From Spongiactinospora sp. TRM90649 (lineage in GTDB: Bacteria > Actinomycetota > Actinomycetes > Streptosporangiales > Streptosporangiaceae), in the NCBI RefSeq assembly GCF_029382225.1, contig NZ_JARLTC010000041.1, positions 1-64,000 of the forward strand: DNA of 64,000 nucleotides, given 5' to 3'. Of the stretch, positions 33,512 to 41,822 are shown one piece after another (positions within the stretch are counted from its first letter, which is position 1; every line of letters begins with the position of its first letter). Under the pieces are notes generated by a model, which worked only from the letters and a program-made list of their open reading frames with translations, ran no database searches and was not told the origin of the DNA. A program made the translations under genes and the position numbers.

Positions 33512-33678
33512 GCGGTGAGCCTACTCAGGGGTGCTGAGAGATCGCTGAGATGATTTGTCCTGATTATTTGCTCCGTGCGAAAAACCTTGTCACCGCATTC
33601 CGGCGCGAGCCCGTGCGTCCGCGGAGACCCGGAGTACGATGCGCAAGCAGGTGTCAGCTACCCCCCGGTGAGGCGGCC

Positions 33679-35790
33679 ATGGCAGCCCCAGCAGGATGGC
33701 GGCGTGAAGGCAATCTGCCCGCGGAGCTCACCAGCTTCGTCGGGCGGACCCGGCTGCTGACCAACCTCAAGCGCCACCTTCATGAGTCACGCCTGGTGAC
33801 GGTGACCGGCATCGGCGGGGTCGGCAAGTCCCGCACGGCGCTGCGTCTCGCCCACCAGGTCCGCGGCCAGTACGCCGACGGCGTCTGGTTCGCCGATCTC
33901 TCGCGCCTGCAGGACTCCGGCATGGTCGAGCACACCATCTCCGCCGCGCTCGGCATCGCCGACCAGTCGGCCAGGCCCGAGACCGACCGGCTGACCGAGT
34001 GGGTCGGCAAGCGCGAGATGCTGCTGATCATCGACACCTGCGAGCATCTGATCGAGGCGTGCGCGCGGCTGGTGGTCCAGCTCCTCAAGCAGGCGCCCAA
34101 CCTGCGCATCCTGGCCACCAGCAGGCAGTCGCTCCAGGTGCCCGGCGAACACGTGATGCCGATCCCGCCGCTGGTCGTGCCCGGCGACGATCCGGCGGAG
34201 AGTCTGTTCACCAACGAGTCCGTGCAGCTCTTCGCGGCCCGCGCCGGGGCCGTGGTGCCCGACTTCACCCTCGACGAGCACACCATCGGCCCGGTCGCCG
34301 AACTGTGCCGCAGGCTCGACGGCATCCCGCTGGCCATCGAACTGGCGGCGGTGCGCCTGCGGGCGCTGTCCGTGCAGCAGATCCTGGCGCTGCTGGCCGA
34401 CCGGTTCAGCCTGCTCGCCGGGGCCAGCCGTACGGCCCTGCCCCGGCACCAGACGCTGCGCGCCGCCATCGGCTGGAGCCACGAGATCTGCGAGCCCGCC
34501 GAACGCCTGCTCTGGGCCAGGCTCTCGATCTTCTCCGGCGACTTCGAGCTCGACGCGGCGCGGGCCGTCTGCCACGACGAGGTCAGCCTCCCGGAAGACC
34601 AGATCATGGATCTGGTCGGCGGCCTGGTGGAGAAGTCCGTACTGCTGAGCCACAACCAGAACGCGGGCGTGCGCTACCGCCTGATCGACACGCTGCGCGA
34701 CTACGGCGAGGAGTGGCTGAAGAAGCTCGGCCAGATGGAGGACATGCGCCAGCGCCACCGCGACTACTATCTGCGGCTGGCCAAGACCGGCGAGCACGCC
34801 TGGTCCGGGCGCCGCCAGCTCTACTGGTTCATCCGGATGCGGCAGGAGCACGACAACGTCCGCACCGCGCTCGACTACTGCCTGACCAACCCCCGGCACC
34901 ACAAGGTCGCCCTGGAACTGCTCACCGCGCTGTGGTTCATGTGGGTGGCCTGCGGCTTCGCCCGCGAGGGCAGGCTGTACCTGGAGCGGGCCCTGTCCGC
35001 CAACCCCGAGGCCAGCAAGGAGCGCTGCAAGGCGCTGTGGGTGCTGTCCTACGTCTGCAGCGCGCAGGGCGACATCGAGGCCGCGCAGCACTGGGCCGAG
35101 CAGTGCAGCTCCGAGGCGGTCAAGGTGGGCGACTCCGGCGCGGTCATCCTGGCCACCAAGATGCAGGGCACCGCCGCCGCGCTCGCGGGCGACCCGCAGA
35201 AGGCCACCGCGCTGCTCGGCGTGGCCATCGAGTTCAACCGCTCAGGGCCGGAGCTGAACCCCGGCCTGCTGCCCGCGATCCTGGAGCTGGCGTTCGTGCT
35301 CATCGCGCAGGGCGAGCCGAACGAGGCCGAGGCGTTGCTGCGCGACCTGCGGCACACCTGCGACCAGCGCGGCGAACTCTGGCTGCGCTCCTACGCGCAC
35401 TGGGCGACCTCGCTGGCCCAGCGGGCGCTGAACCGACCGTCCGACGCGCTGGACAACGTGCGCGAGGCGCTGCGCATCAAGGAGCACTTCCACGACGTGC
35501 TCGGCGCGATGATGTGCCTGGAGGCCATGGCCAGCATCGCCGCCGACTCCGGGCACGCCGAACGGGCCGCGCACCTGCTCGGCGCGGCGGAGACCAACTG
35601 GCCGCTGTTCGGGCTGCCGCTGCTGGGCTCGCCCTTCTTCGGCGCGGAGCACGAACAGTGCGTCAAGGAGTGCAAGAAGCTCATGGGCGAGAGCGCCTAC
35701 GACGAGTGCTTCCTGCAGGGCGCGCGGCTCAACCTGGAAGAGGCCATCGCGTTCGCACTCGAAGACGACACGCGCTCCCCTTCGGTGTGA
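33679..35790 (+). CDS. STAND-family NTPase with helical repeat domain (AfsR/LuxR-like core without DNA-binding domain)
   Basis: 703 residues. It opens NLPAELTSFVGR, followed by the P-loop GIGGVGKS near residue 46, Walker B LLIIDTCEHL, the sensor ILATSRQ and the LCRRLDGIPLAIELAA motif of NB-ARC/STAND ATPases. After a winged-helix region (IGWSHEICEPAERLLWARLSIFSGDFELD) come TPR-like helices to the end. Typical relatives carry a SARP or LuxR HTH, which is missing here. ATG at 33679 follows GTGAGG; an upstream in-frame start adds a basic, non-conserved stretch. It faces a terpene synthase gene and may be a local regulator, unproven. Confidence 0.85.
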   Translation: MAAPAGWRREGNLPAELTSFVGRTRLLTNLKRHLHESRLVTVTGIGGVGKSRTALRLAHQVRGQYADGVWFADLSRLQDSGMVEHTISAALGIADQSARPETDRLTEWVGKREMLLIIDTCEHLIEACARLVVQLLKQAPNLRILATSRQSLQVPGEHVMPIPPLVVPGDDPAESLFTNESVQLFAARAGAVVPDFTLDEHTIGPVAELCRRLDGIPLAIELAAVRLRALSVQQILALLADRFSLLAGASRTALPRHQTLRAAIGWSHEICEPAERLLWARLSIFSGDFELDAARAVCHDEVSLPEDQIMDLVGGLVEKSVLLSHNQNAGVRYRLIDTLRDYGEEWLKKLGQMEDMRQRHRDYYLRLAKTGEHAWSGRRQLYWFIRMRQEHDNVRTALDYCLTNPRHHKVALELLTALWFMWVACGFAREGRLYLERALSANPEASKERCKALWVLSYVCSAQGDIEAAQHWAEQCSSEAVKVGDSGAVILATKMQGTAAALAGDPQKATALLGVAIEFNRSGPELNPGLLPAILELAFVLIAQGEPNEAEALLRDLRHTCDQRGELWLRSYAHWATSLAQRALNRPSDALDNVREALRIKEHFHDVLGAMMCLEAMASIAADSGHAERAAHLLGAAETNWPLFGLPLLGSPFFGAEHEQCVKECKKLMGESAYDECFLQGARLNLEEAIAFALEDDTRSPSV

Positions 35791-35820
35791 AGCGTGCCCT
35801 GCCGGGTGTTTGCGCCGCCG

Positions 35821-36834
35821 TCAGCGCCCGAAGAGATCCTCCAGCCGGTACCCCGCCCCGGTGACCTGACTGACGTCGCCGGCCCTGCGGTAGCGATTGG
35901 TCTCACGCTGCCACCGCTCGTATCCGCTGATCCAGGCGGCCAGCGCCGCCGCGTAGCGGCCGACGGTCTCCGTTTCCCGTGACGTCAGCGCCAGCGCCGC
36001 GCAGACGTCCGCGAGCTCCGCGCGTAATTGCACGAACCTGGTGACCCGTCCTTCGACGAATCGATAGGCGCGCGCTATCGCGTCGTCGAGGGAACACTCG
36101 CATTCGTTGCCGATGACCAGCACGAGATTGTCGGTCTCCCCCGCCGCGATCTCCTTCTCCAGGGAGGCCAGGTCATTGGCGAGATTGACGAAGTCGGCGG
36201 TGAGACCGCGCATGATCCGCAGATGCGGAATGTTGAAGGCGACCGGCGGCACCTCGAACTCCCCGGCGACCTCACAGGCATCGGTGAACTGCTGCATGGC
36301 CCCCGTGACCAGGCGCTGCTCCAGATAGCAGTCCAGCGGCAGATATCCGCCCCGGCGGCGATTCGCCGACTCATGGACGAGCGAGGCGAAATAGCGCCGC
36401 CAGCTCTCGGCGGCACGCGCCCGCCAGGCGGGCGACTTGCCCGCGCAGGAATCCCGCCACACCTCCGAGAAGGCCGCCCGCAACGGGCTCGCCGACGGCC
36501 CGCCGACCCCGGCGCCCGGTTCGAGCAGGACCGCGAACCCCTCGGCGATCTCCCGCGCGGCGACCGGGTCACGACCGGCGGGGCCGTCGAACTGGTCGTC
36601 CAGCAGCGTGCACACCGAAACGATGCGATTGGCCAGGTCGAGCCCCCGATCGGTGGCACCGGGAAAGGCGTAGCCGACCAGTCGCTCCGATTGGAAGAGG
36701 GTGTAGAGGGCGAGCGTCGCCTCGCTGAGCAGCCGGCGCTCCGCGAGCCAGGCGAGATTGCGCTCCCCGGCGGCCTGCCAGCCTTCGTGCTGTTCACGGG
36801 GTAGGGGAATATCAAAGGTCACGTCAGCGGGCAT
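35821..36834 (-). CDS. Class I terpene synthase (probable sesquiterpene cyclase)
   Basis: 337 residues, the usual bacterial single-domain length. Metal-binding motifs are DDQFD (near residue 80, in VCTLLDDQFDG) and NDLASLEKE (near 219), an exact NDxxSxxxE. The pyrophosphate-sensor-like ITxxxR region is replaced by LRIMRG. It would cyclise a linear isoprenyl diphosphate, most likely farnesyl diphosphate; the product cannot be predicted. GGAG precedes the ATG by seven bases. It shares little obvious sequence with the second synthase at 41823, so they likely make different products. Confidence 0.9.
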   Translation of the reverse strand: MPADVTFDIPLPREQHEGWQAAGERNLAWLAERRLLSEATLALYTLFQSERLVGYAFPGATDRGLDLANRIVSVCTLLDDQFDGPAGRDPVAAREIAEGFAVLLEPGAGVGGPSASPLRAAFSEVWRDSCAGKSPAWRARAAESWRRYFASLVHESANRRRGGYLPLDCYLEQRLVTGAMQQFTDACEVAGEFEVPPVAFNIPHLRIMRGLTADFVNLANDLASLEKEIAAGETDNLVLVIGNECECSLDDAIARAYRFVEGRVTRFVQLRAELADVCAALALTSRETETVGRYAAALAAWISGYERWQRETNRYRRAGDVSQVTGAGYRLEDLFGR

Positions 36835-37329
36835 TGCGTCGCTCCAGGATCGCCGCTATCAGTGGACCGGGATGTCGTCGACCCCTGCCACGGAGCCGGG
36901 AAAGGGAAAGCGCCCGAAGCCATACCCCGGCTCTCATCGGGTAACCCCGCTCCGGTGAATCTGTTTCATCGGGTGAGCCGGGCTATTGGTGTGGTGTCAC
37001 GCGGTTGTCCGTTAAACACGAAGCGCTACTATCGCCTTTCCGAAACCCTCCCAGGGCCGGTCGCCCGCCGTCCCGGTAGTCCCGGACTCGCGGACCAAAG
37101 GTCGCGGGTGCGCCCGCCCGCGTTCCTCCGGCCGGTTGCGCGCGAGCCAGCGCCGCCGGTGCTCGTGGCCACCACGGACGCCACCGACGTCGCGGGCGGC
37201 GTCCTTCCCGGGCAACGACTACCTCTGGGTCGCGCTCAACCCCGGCTGGGGGGCCATCGCCGCGGTGCGGGCGGCGGCCGGTTCGAGATCATCACCGGAT
37301 CCGCGGCCCCGCGCGAATGGCGCCACACC
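36835..37329. other. 495-bp gap upstream of the terpene synthase with paired direct repeats and a possible gene remnant
   Basis: The part near the terpene synthase start (36835-37030) is relatively AT-rich and probably its promoter. TCATCGGGT occurs twice in direct orientation at 36934-36942 and 36966-36974, 32 bases apart (about three helical turns), a spacing often seen for activator sites. From 37120 to 37320 broken open frames (for example NDYLWVALNPGWGAIAAVRAAAG) look like decayed coding DNA of unknown origin. No intact gene is supported. Confidence 0.4.
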
Positions 37330-38094
37330 CTACCCCCACCGGTTGTAGAGCCTGCGTGCCCACAGGTATCCGGCCAGCGCGATGACCGCACTCCAGAGCG
37401 CCGCCGCCGCGAAGGTGGATCCCGCGGGCTGCCCGGCCAGCAGCGCGCGCAGGGTTTCGATGACCGGCGTGAACGGCTGGTGTTCGGCGAACCAGCGCAG
37501 CGGGCCCGGCATCGACTCCGGCGGGACCACGCCGCTGCCCAGGAACGGCAGCAGCATCAGCGGCATCGGCAGGTTGCTGGCCGTGGCCACGTTCTTGGTG
37601 ACCATGCCCAGCGCGGCCGACAGCCAGGTGATGGCGAAGGTGAACATCGCCAGCACGCCGATCACCCCGAGCCAGTCCAGCGCCGAGGCGGCGGGATGGA
37701 AGCCGATCAGCAGGGCCGTCAGTGTCACGGCCGTGATCGCGATGAAGTTCTGGACGAGCGCGCCGAGCACGTGCCCGGTCAGGACGGAGACGCGGGCGAT
37801 GGCCATGGTCTTGAACCTGGCGACGATGCCCTCGGTCATGTCCATGGCCACCGAGATCGCGGTCCCCTGCGCGGCGCTCGCGATCGTCATGATCAGGATG
37901 CCGGGAGTGACGAAACCGACATAGGCGGCGCGGTCGCCGCCGATCCCGGTGCCCATGATGCCGCCGAGGACGTAGACGAACAGCAGCAGGAACACCACCG
38001 GGACAGCCACGTAGGTGAGGATCAGGGTGGGGTAACGCCACATGTGCCTGATCTGGCGGCGCAGCATCGTCGCCGAGTCGGTGATCGCTCTCAT
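37330..38094 (-). CDS. ABC-2 type efflux permease (DrrB-like)
   Basis: 254 residues, six membrane helices. MLRRQIRHMWRYPTLILTYVAVPVVFLLLFVYVLGG is the standard N-terminus of the daunorubicin-resistance permease family, and MDMTEGIVARFKTMAIARVSVLTGHVLGAL its coupling helix. The ATG overlaps the stop of the ATPase gene (ATGA, 38091-38094). With that ATPase it should form an exporter of a hydrophobic small molecule or lipid. It is located beside the terpene synthase genes, but a link to their product is only a possibility. Confidence 0.9.
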   Translation of the reverse strand: MRAITDSATMLRRQIRHMWRYPTLILTYVAVPVVFLLLFVYVLGGIMGTGIGGDRAAYVGFVTPGILIMTIASAAQGTAISVAMDMTEGIVARFKTMAIARVSVLTGHVLGALVQNFIAITAVTLTALLIGFHPAASALDWLGVIGVLAMFTFAITWLSAALGMVTKNVATASNLPMPLMLLPFLGSGVVPPESMPGPLRWFAEHQPFTPVIETLRALLAGQPAGSTFAAAALWSAVIALAGYLWARRLYNRWG

Positions 38095-39053
38095 CGGGCG
38101 GACTCCTCGGTCAGGGCGAGGAAGACGTCGTCCAGGTCGGGCGTGTGCATCGATAGCTCGGCGACGGCAATGGCCTGTGCGTCCAGCCATTCCAGGAGCT
38201 TGCGCAGCGCCCCGAAGCCGGTGTCGGGAATCTGCACCGTGAGGGACTCCTCGTCGCGCGAGGTGGCCCCCACCTGGGAAGCCGCCCTCAGGTAACCGTC
38301 GGGGTCGGCGAAGCGCAGGATCAGATGCCCGCCGGGGACCAGTCGTTTGAGCTCGCCCGGCGTCCCCTCGGCGACGAGGCGGCCCCCGTTGAGCAGAGCG
38401 ATGCGGTCGGCGAGTTCGTCGGCCTCCTCCAGGTATTGGGTGGTCAGGAAGATGGTCACGCCGTCCTGCTGGACGAGGTCCCTGACGATCTGCCACATGG
38501 TGCGGCGGCTGCGCGGGTCCAGGCCCGTGGTCGGTTCGTCGAGGAAGATCAGCTCGGGGGTGCCGACGAGGGTCATGGCGAGGTCGAGGCGGCGGCGCAT
38601 GCCGCCGGAGTAGGTGACCGCCGGCTTGCGCCCCGCGTCGGTCAGGTCGAAGCGCTGGAGGAGTTCGCGGGTACGGCTGCGGCCTTCGGCGCGGCCGAGG
38701 TGGAGCAGGTCGGCCATGAGGCGCAGGTTCTCCTCGCCGGTGAGGAATCCGTCGACGGCGGAGAACTGGCCGGTGACGCCGATCGCGGTACGCACCTTGT
38801 CGGGTTCCTTGGCCAGGTCGTGCCCGGCGACCCGGATCTCGCCGGCGTCGGCCTTGATCAGGGTGGACAGTATCTGCACCGTGGTGGTCTTGCCCGCGCC
38901 GTTGGGGCCGAGCAGCGAGAAGACGGTGCCCTGCGGGATGGACAGGTCGATGCCGTCCAGGACGCGGTGGGTGCCGTAGGACTTGTGCAGCCCTGTCACC
39001 GAGACGAAGGGGGATGGAGCGACCGGCTCGTCGCGATAGTACGCGTTCATCAT
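38091..39053 (-). CDS. ABC transporter ATP-binding protein (DrrA-like)
   Basis: 320 residues: Walker A LLGPNGAGKTTT near 45, signature YSGGMRRRLDLA, Walker B LIFLDEPTTGLDPRSR, the LTTQYLEEADELADRIALL region and a C-terminal DrrA-type accessory domain (PGELKRLVPGGHLILRFAD to the end). It powers the DrrB-like permease. No ribosome-binding site precedes ATG 39053, while an inverted repeat lies only four bases upstream. Leaderless or tightly repressed expression is therefore possible. It is divergent from the HTH regulator at 39200. Confidence 0.92.
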   Translation of the reverse strand: MMNAYYRDEPVAPSPFVSVTGLHKSYGTHRVLDGIDLSIPQGTVFSLLGPNGAGKTTTVQILSTLIKADAGEIRVAGHDLAKEPDKVRTAIGVTGQFSAVDGFLTGEENLRLMADLLHLGRAEGRSRTRELLQRFDLTDAGRKPAVTYSGGMRRRLDLAMTLVGTPELIFLDEPTTGLDPRSRRTMWQIVRDLVQQDGVTIFLTTQYLEEADELADRIALLNGGRLVAEGTPGELKRLVPGGHLILRFADPDGYLRAASQVGATSRDEESLTVQIPDTGFGALRKLLEWLDAQAIAVAELSMHTPDLDDVFLALTEESAR

Positions 39054-39056
39054 GAT

Positions 39057-39076
39057 TGAAAGCTACGTTGCTTTCA
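39057..39076. promoter_or_regulatory. Candidate operator in the drrAB/regulator divergent region
   Basis: TGAAAGC-TACGTT-GCTTTCA, a perfect 7-bp inverted repeat, starts four bases upstream of the ATPase ATG. It lies in a 146-base AT-rich divergent region, as expected for binding of the dimeric regulator encoded at 39200. Confidence 0.55.
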
Positions 39077-39150
39077 GAAATTCCGTCAATCGACCAATGC
39101 ATATATTCGCAGGTCAAGACCGTCAAATTGATGCGCTGACGGTGAAGCTG

Positions 39151-39171
39151 AATGCAACGAAACATTGCATT
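39151..39171. promoter_or_regulatory. Second inverted repeat upstream of the regulator gene
   Basis: AATGCAA-CGAAACA-TTGCATT, a perfect 7-bp inverted repeat 28 bases before the regulator ATG. Its sequence differs from the repeat at 39057, so it may bind another factor or be autoregulatory. Confidence 0.45.
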
Positions 39172-39199
39172 GCGTGGTGCCGAACGCAATAGTGGTGTC

Positions 39200-39883
39200 A
39201 TGTCAGCCGGAAGATTGACCCTGCAGGACCGCCGGCGCATCGCGACCGGCCTCGCCGAAGGCCGCTCCTACGCCGAGATCGCCAGGCGGCTGGACCGGCC
39301 GACGTCGACGATCAGCCGTGAGGTCGGCCGTAACGGCGGCCCCGGCGGCTACCGCCCCGAGCGGGCGCACCAGGCGACGGCACGGCGAGCACGGCGCGGC
39401 ACCCTGGCAGGTTCACCCGTGGCCGAACCCCGGGGCCACGAGACCTTCGAGATGGAAGGGAGCGCCGTCGAGATGGCGGTCGGGATGGGCCTGCCGAAAA
39501 TGATGGCGCGCGTGCTCATCGGCCTCTGGCTGAGCGAGGAAGGCAGGCTCACCGCGGCCGAGCTGTCGCGCGGACTGAAGGTCAGTCCCGCCTCGATCTC
39601 CATGGCGGTGGGCTACCTGGCCCAGCAGGGGCTGATCAGGCGCGAACGTGATCCCCGGCGGCGGCGCGACATCTACGTGGTCGACGACGACGCCTGGTAC
39701 CACTCGACGGTGATCGGCTCCCGGCAGACACTCGCGGCGGCAGAGCTCGCGAAGGCGGCGGGACAGGCGCTCGGGCTCGACACGCCTGTGGGACGCCGCC
39801 TGGCCAGGGGCGGCGCGTTCCTGGAACGGATCAGCCTGGACGGCCTGGCGTCGGCTGAACGCTGGCGCGACCTCCCGCCGTGA
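39200..39883 (+). CDS. Regulator with IS30-transposase-like HTH fused to a GbsR/MarR-type winged helix
   Basis: 227 residues. Residues 5-70 (LTLQDRRRIATGLAEGRSYAEIARRLDRPTSTISREVGRNGG, with YRPERAHQAT) match the N-terminal helix-turn-helix of IS30-family transposases. Residues 100-190 (MARVLIGLWLSEEGRLTAAELSRGL, SPASISMAVGYLAQQGLIRRERD) are a GbsR/MarR winged helix. No DDE catalytic domain is present. ATG at 39200 begins right before the HTH; upstream in-frame ATG at 39152 lies inside an inverted repeat and is less likely. It probably controls the divergent DrrAB exporter. Confidence 0.82.
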   Translation: MSAGRLTLQDRRRIATGLAEGRSYAEIARRLDRPTSTISREVGRNGGPGGYRPERAHQATARRARRGTLAGSPVAEPRGHETFEMEGSAVEMAVGMGLPKMMARVLIGLWLSEEGRLTAAELSRGLKVSPASISMAVGYLAQQGLIRRERDPRRRRDIYVVDDDAWYHSTVIGSRQTLAAAELAKAAGQALGLDTPVGRRLARGGAFLERISLDGLASAERWRDLPP

Positions 39884-40009
39884 TCAGGCCGCAGGGGGCT
39901 GCCCACGCCGCAGGCCGCGCAGAAGATCGGCCACCGCCTCCGGAGTGTCGAGGGCGGCGTTGATGAATTGCCATAAGGCAGTCGGGATCAAATGACCAGC
40001 GTTGAGCAC
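39884..40009 (-). pseudogene. 41-residue fragment of unknown origin
   Basis: The frame VLNAGHLIPTALWQF... to RGLRRGQPPAA ends with TGA directly against the regulator stop. It looks like the true C-terminal end of a longer protein (amphipathic helices INAALDTPEAVADLLRGLRRG) whose upstream part is lost. The family is not recognised. It could also be a very small gene starting at GTG 40009. The following 270 bases up to the insertion sequence are AT-rich and hold nothing I can support. Confidence 0.35.
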
Positions 40010-40281
40010 GGGGGTCACCTAAGCCGATCCCGGCCGATGACCGAGTCATGGTTCTCATCGGGCGTGCCCTCATGACCAGGAATTATCCATTGCGTTTTAC
40101 AAACCCGCCTTCACTCAGCGGGAAAGTGGCGGGAGCCAACACGTTCGCGCAGGTCATGGTCCTTACCCAATGCTCTTTCACAGAAGAGACAGCATTGCCG
40201 GAACGTCCCGATCGGCGTCCCGGCGACCAGAACGTCGGGCGAAAGCCCCGACCCGGATCATACGACCGAGCGGACGGCTAA

Positions 40282-41011
40282 GAGGTCCTAACGAAATGAT
40301 CTCTGTTGTGGTTTGATCTCTCGCTGGAGCCGAGCGAGAGGGGGCCGGGCAGCCAAGCCAAGCCGCTGATCCCCGAACACCGGCGGCGGTTTCGGCACCC
40401 GGGCCGCAGGCGGCTCGATGACCGCCTGGCATTGCAGGGCATTCCGTTCGTGCCGCACACCGGCATCGCCTGCGTGCCACCGACACCCTGGACCTGTTCC
40501 CGCGCCGCGGTGGACTCCTCCCACATCAGGGCCCTGAAAGGGGGGCACAGACCGGCCCGTCCCCGGTCGACCGGTGACGGCCGGGCAGTAAGCACCACCT
40601 GATCACCGACGCCTCCGGCATCCCGCTCGCGGTCATCCTGACCGGCGGCGACCGCAACGACGTCACCCGGCTCCCGCCGCTGCCGCACGCGATCCCCAAG
40701 ATCCGCGGCAAGCGCGGGCGTCCCCGCCGACGCCCCGGATCGTCCTGGCCGACCGCGGCTACGACCACGACAAGTACCGCCGCATGGTGCGCGGGTCGCA
40801 GATCCGTCCGGTGATCGCCCGCCGCGGCACCGAACACGGCTCCGGCCTCGGCAATCACCGCTACGTCGTCGAGCAGACCTTCGGGCTGCTCCATGTCTTC
40901 CGTCGCCTGCGGATCCGCTGGGAGATCCGCGCGGACGTCCACGAAGCATTCCTCAGCCTGGCCTGCGCGCTCATCTGCCGGCGACGACTCGCTTCATCGT
41001 GTTGGGAGCTC
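40282..41011 (+). mobile_element. Degenerate IS5-type insertion sequence
   Basis: Imperfect 18-bp terminal inverted repeats are seen: GAGGTCCTAACGAAATGA at 40282-40299 and TCATCGTGTTGGGAGCTC at 40994-41011, matching at 13 of 18 positions. The interior is a frameshifted DDE transposase. The 730-bp length is shorter than intact relatives (about 800-900 bp), consistent with internal deletion. I could not identify a clean target-site duplication. It lies between the DrrAB regulator and the second terpene synthase. Confidence 0.7.
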
Positions 41012-41020
41012 CAAGAGTGA
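40351..41020 (+). pseudogene. Broken IS5-family transposase
   Basis: The coding sequence can be followed only by switching frames. PLIPEHRRRFRHPGRRRLDDR and IPFVPHTGIACVP come first, then AAVDSSHIRALKGG (first catalytic Asp), KHHLITDASGIPLAVILTGGDRND, and IVLADRGYDHDKYRR (second Asp). RPVIARRGTEHGSGLGNHRYVVEQTFGLLHVFRRLRIRWE (catalytic Glu) and ALICRRRL follow. At least two frameshifts and a deletion between the first and second blocks make it inactive. It may still be mobilised in trans if a related transposase exists. Confidence 0.82.
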
Positions 41021-41810
41021 TGAGGGTCGAGGGCACGATGGCGGCCACCAGTCGGACCCCAGGGCCGCCTGATGGCGCTACCCCGACGCCGACGGCGGGG
41101 AGACAGAAGGGAGCCACCGCGATCTGCGGGGCGCGGCCCTCCGGTCCCGAGCGCAGCGAGGACGGCTCGCACGCCTGAGAAGGAACTGTCCGAGCGCAGC
41201 GAGGGCGATCAGACGCGCGGCAGCGCGACCCTCGGCAGGCCGGGGGTGAGGAAGCCGGACCTTCAGGCGAAATGCGCAGGGGCAGTGCGTTCCCCCCGCA
41301 AGGGATGAGGGCGACGGCCCGGCACCCGGACCGATGTGAGAGGGCCCATGGGCATGCGGTGGCCTGCTCCTTCGGCGGTGGGGGTGACGGCCCGGAACTC
41401 AGCCTGACGGCCAAGGCGGACGGGGCATATGGCGGCGCATTCCTCGGGGCCAAGGTGGGGCGACGCCCGGAACCCAGACGGGCGCGAGGGCTGGGGGCAA
41501 TGCGGCGGCGTGTTCCTCTGCGAACGGCGACCGCGACCGTGACGGCGGGCATGACAAAGGCGGGGGCGGGGGCGAGCGGGCGCGCTTACGCTCGGTTGGG
41601 GCTTGGCCGGGGTGCCGGGGGTCCGTTGGGGAGCAGGGATGGAGTGTCAGTAGGAGTACGAGCGGGCGTAAATAGGGCGTACCTGACATAAGGTTCGAAG
41701 ATTGCTAGAGCATGACGAATCATGATTGATCCACTCCCGAGAGGGGTATGGCCGCTTCCAGTTTTACGGACTTATGCCCTATTTACTCCTTTCGCACCAA
41801 CGCACGTTAT
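41012..41810. other. 800-bp non-coding region with short repeats, upstream of the second terpene synthase
   Basis: No supported gene on either strand; short frames are Arg/Gly/Pro-rich and lack ribosome-binding sites. CCGAGCGCAGCGAGG occurs twice, at 41147-41161 and 41190-41204. The + strand between 41250 and 41640 is unusually G-rich. The last 130 bases turn AT-rich (GTAAATAGGGCGTACCTGACATAAGG) and contain the perfect palindrome AATCATGATT at 41718-41727, a likely promoter/operator zone for the synthase gene. Confidence 0.5.
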
Positions 41811-41822
41811 ATGGAGGTTTGC

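Noticed and set aside
36862-38295. 477-codon plus-strand frame across the drrB-like gene
   Set aside because: Antisense shadow; the minus strand encodes six clear transmembrane helices and a coupled ATPase.
40048-40281. 77-codon frame left of the insertion sequence
   Set aside because: Composition unlike local genes, no RBS, no homology I recognise; it ends against the element's left repeat by chance.
41147-41208. Possible CRISPR-like repeats (CCGAGCGCAGCGAGG twice)
   Set aside because: Only two copies with a 28-base spacing and no further units or cas genes; better seen as a dispersed actinobacterial repeat.
41072-41691. Two overlapping frames (78 and 139 codons) in the non-coding stretch after the insertion sequence
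   Set aside because: Arg/Gly/Ala-rich low-complexity products without start signals or domains.
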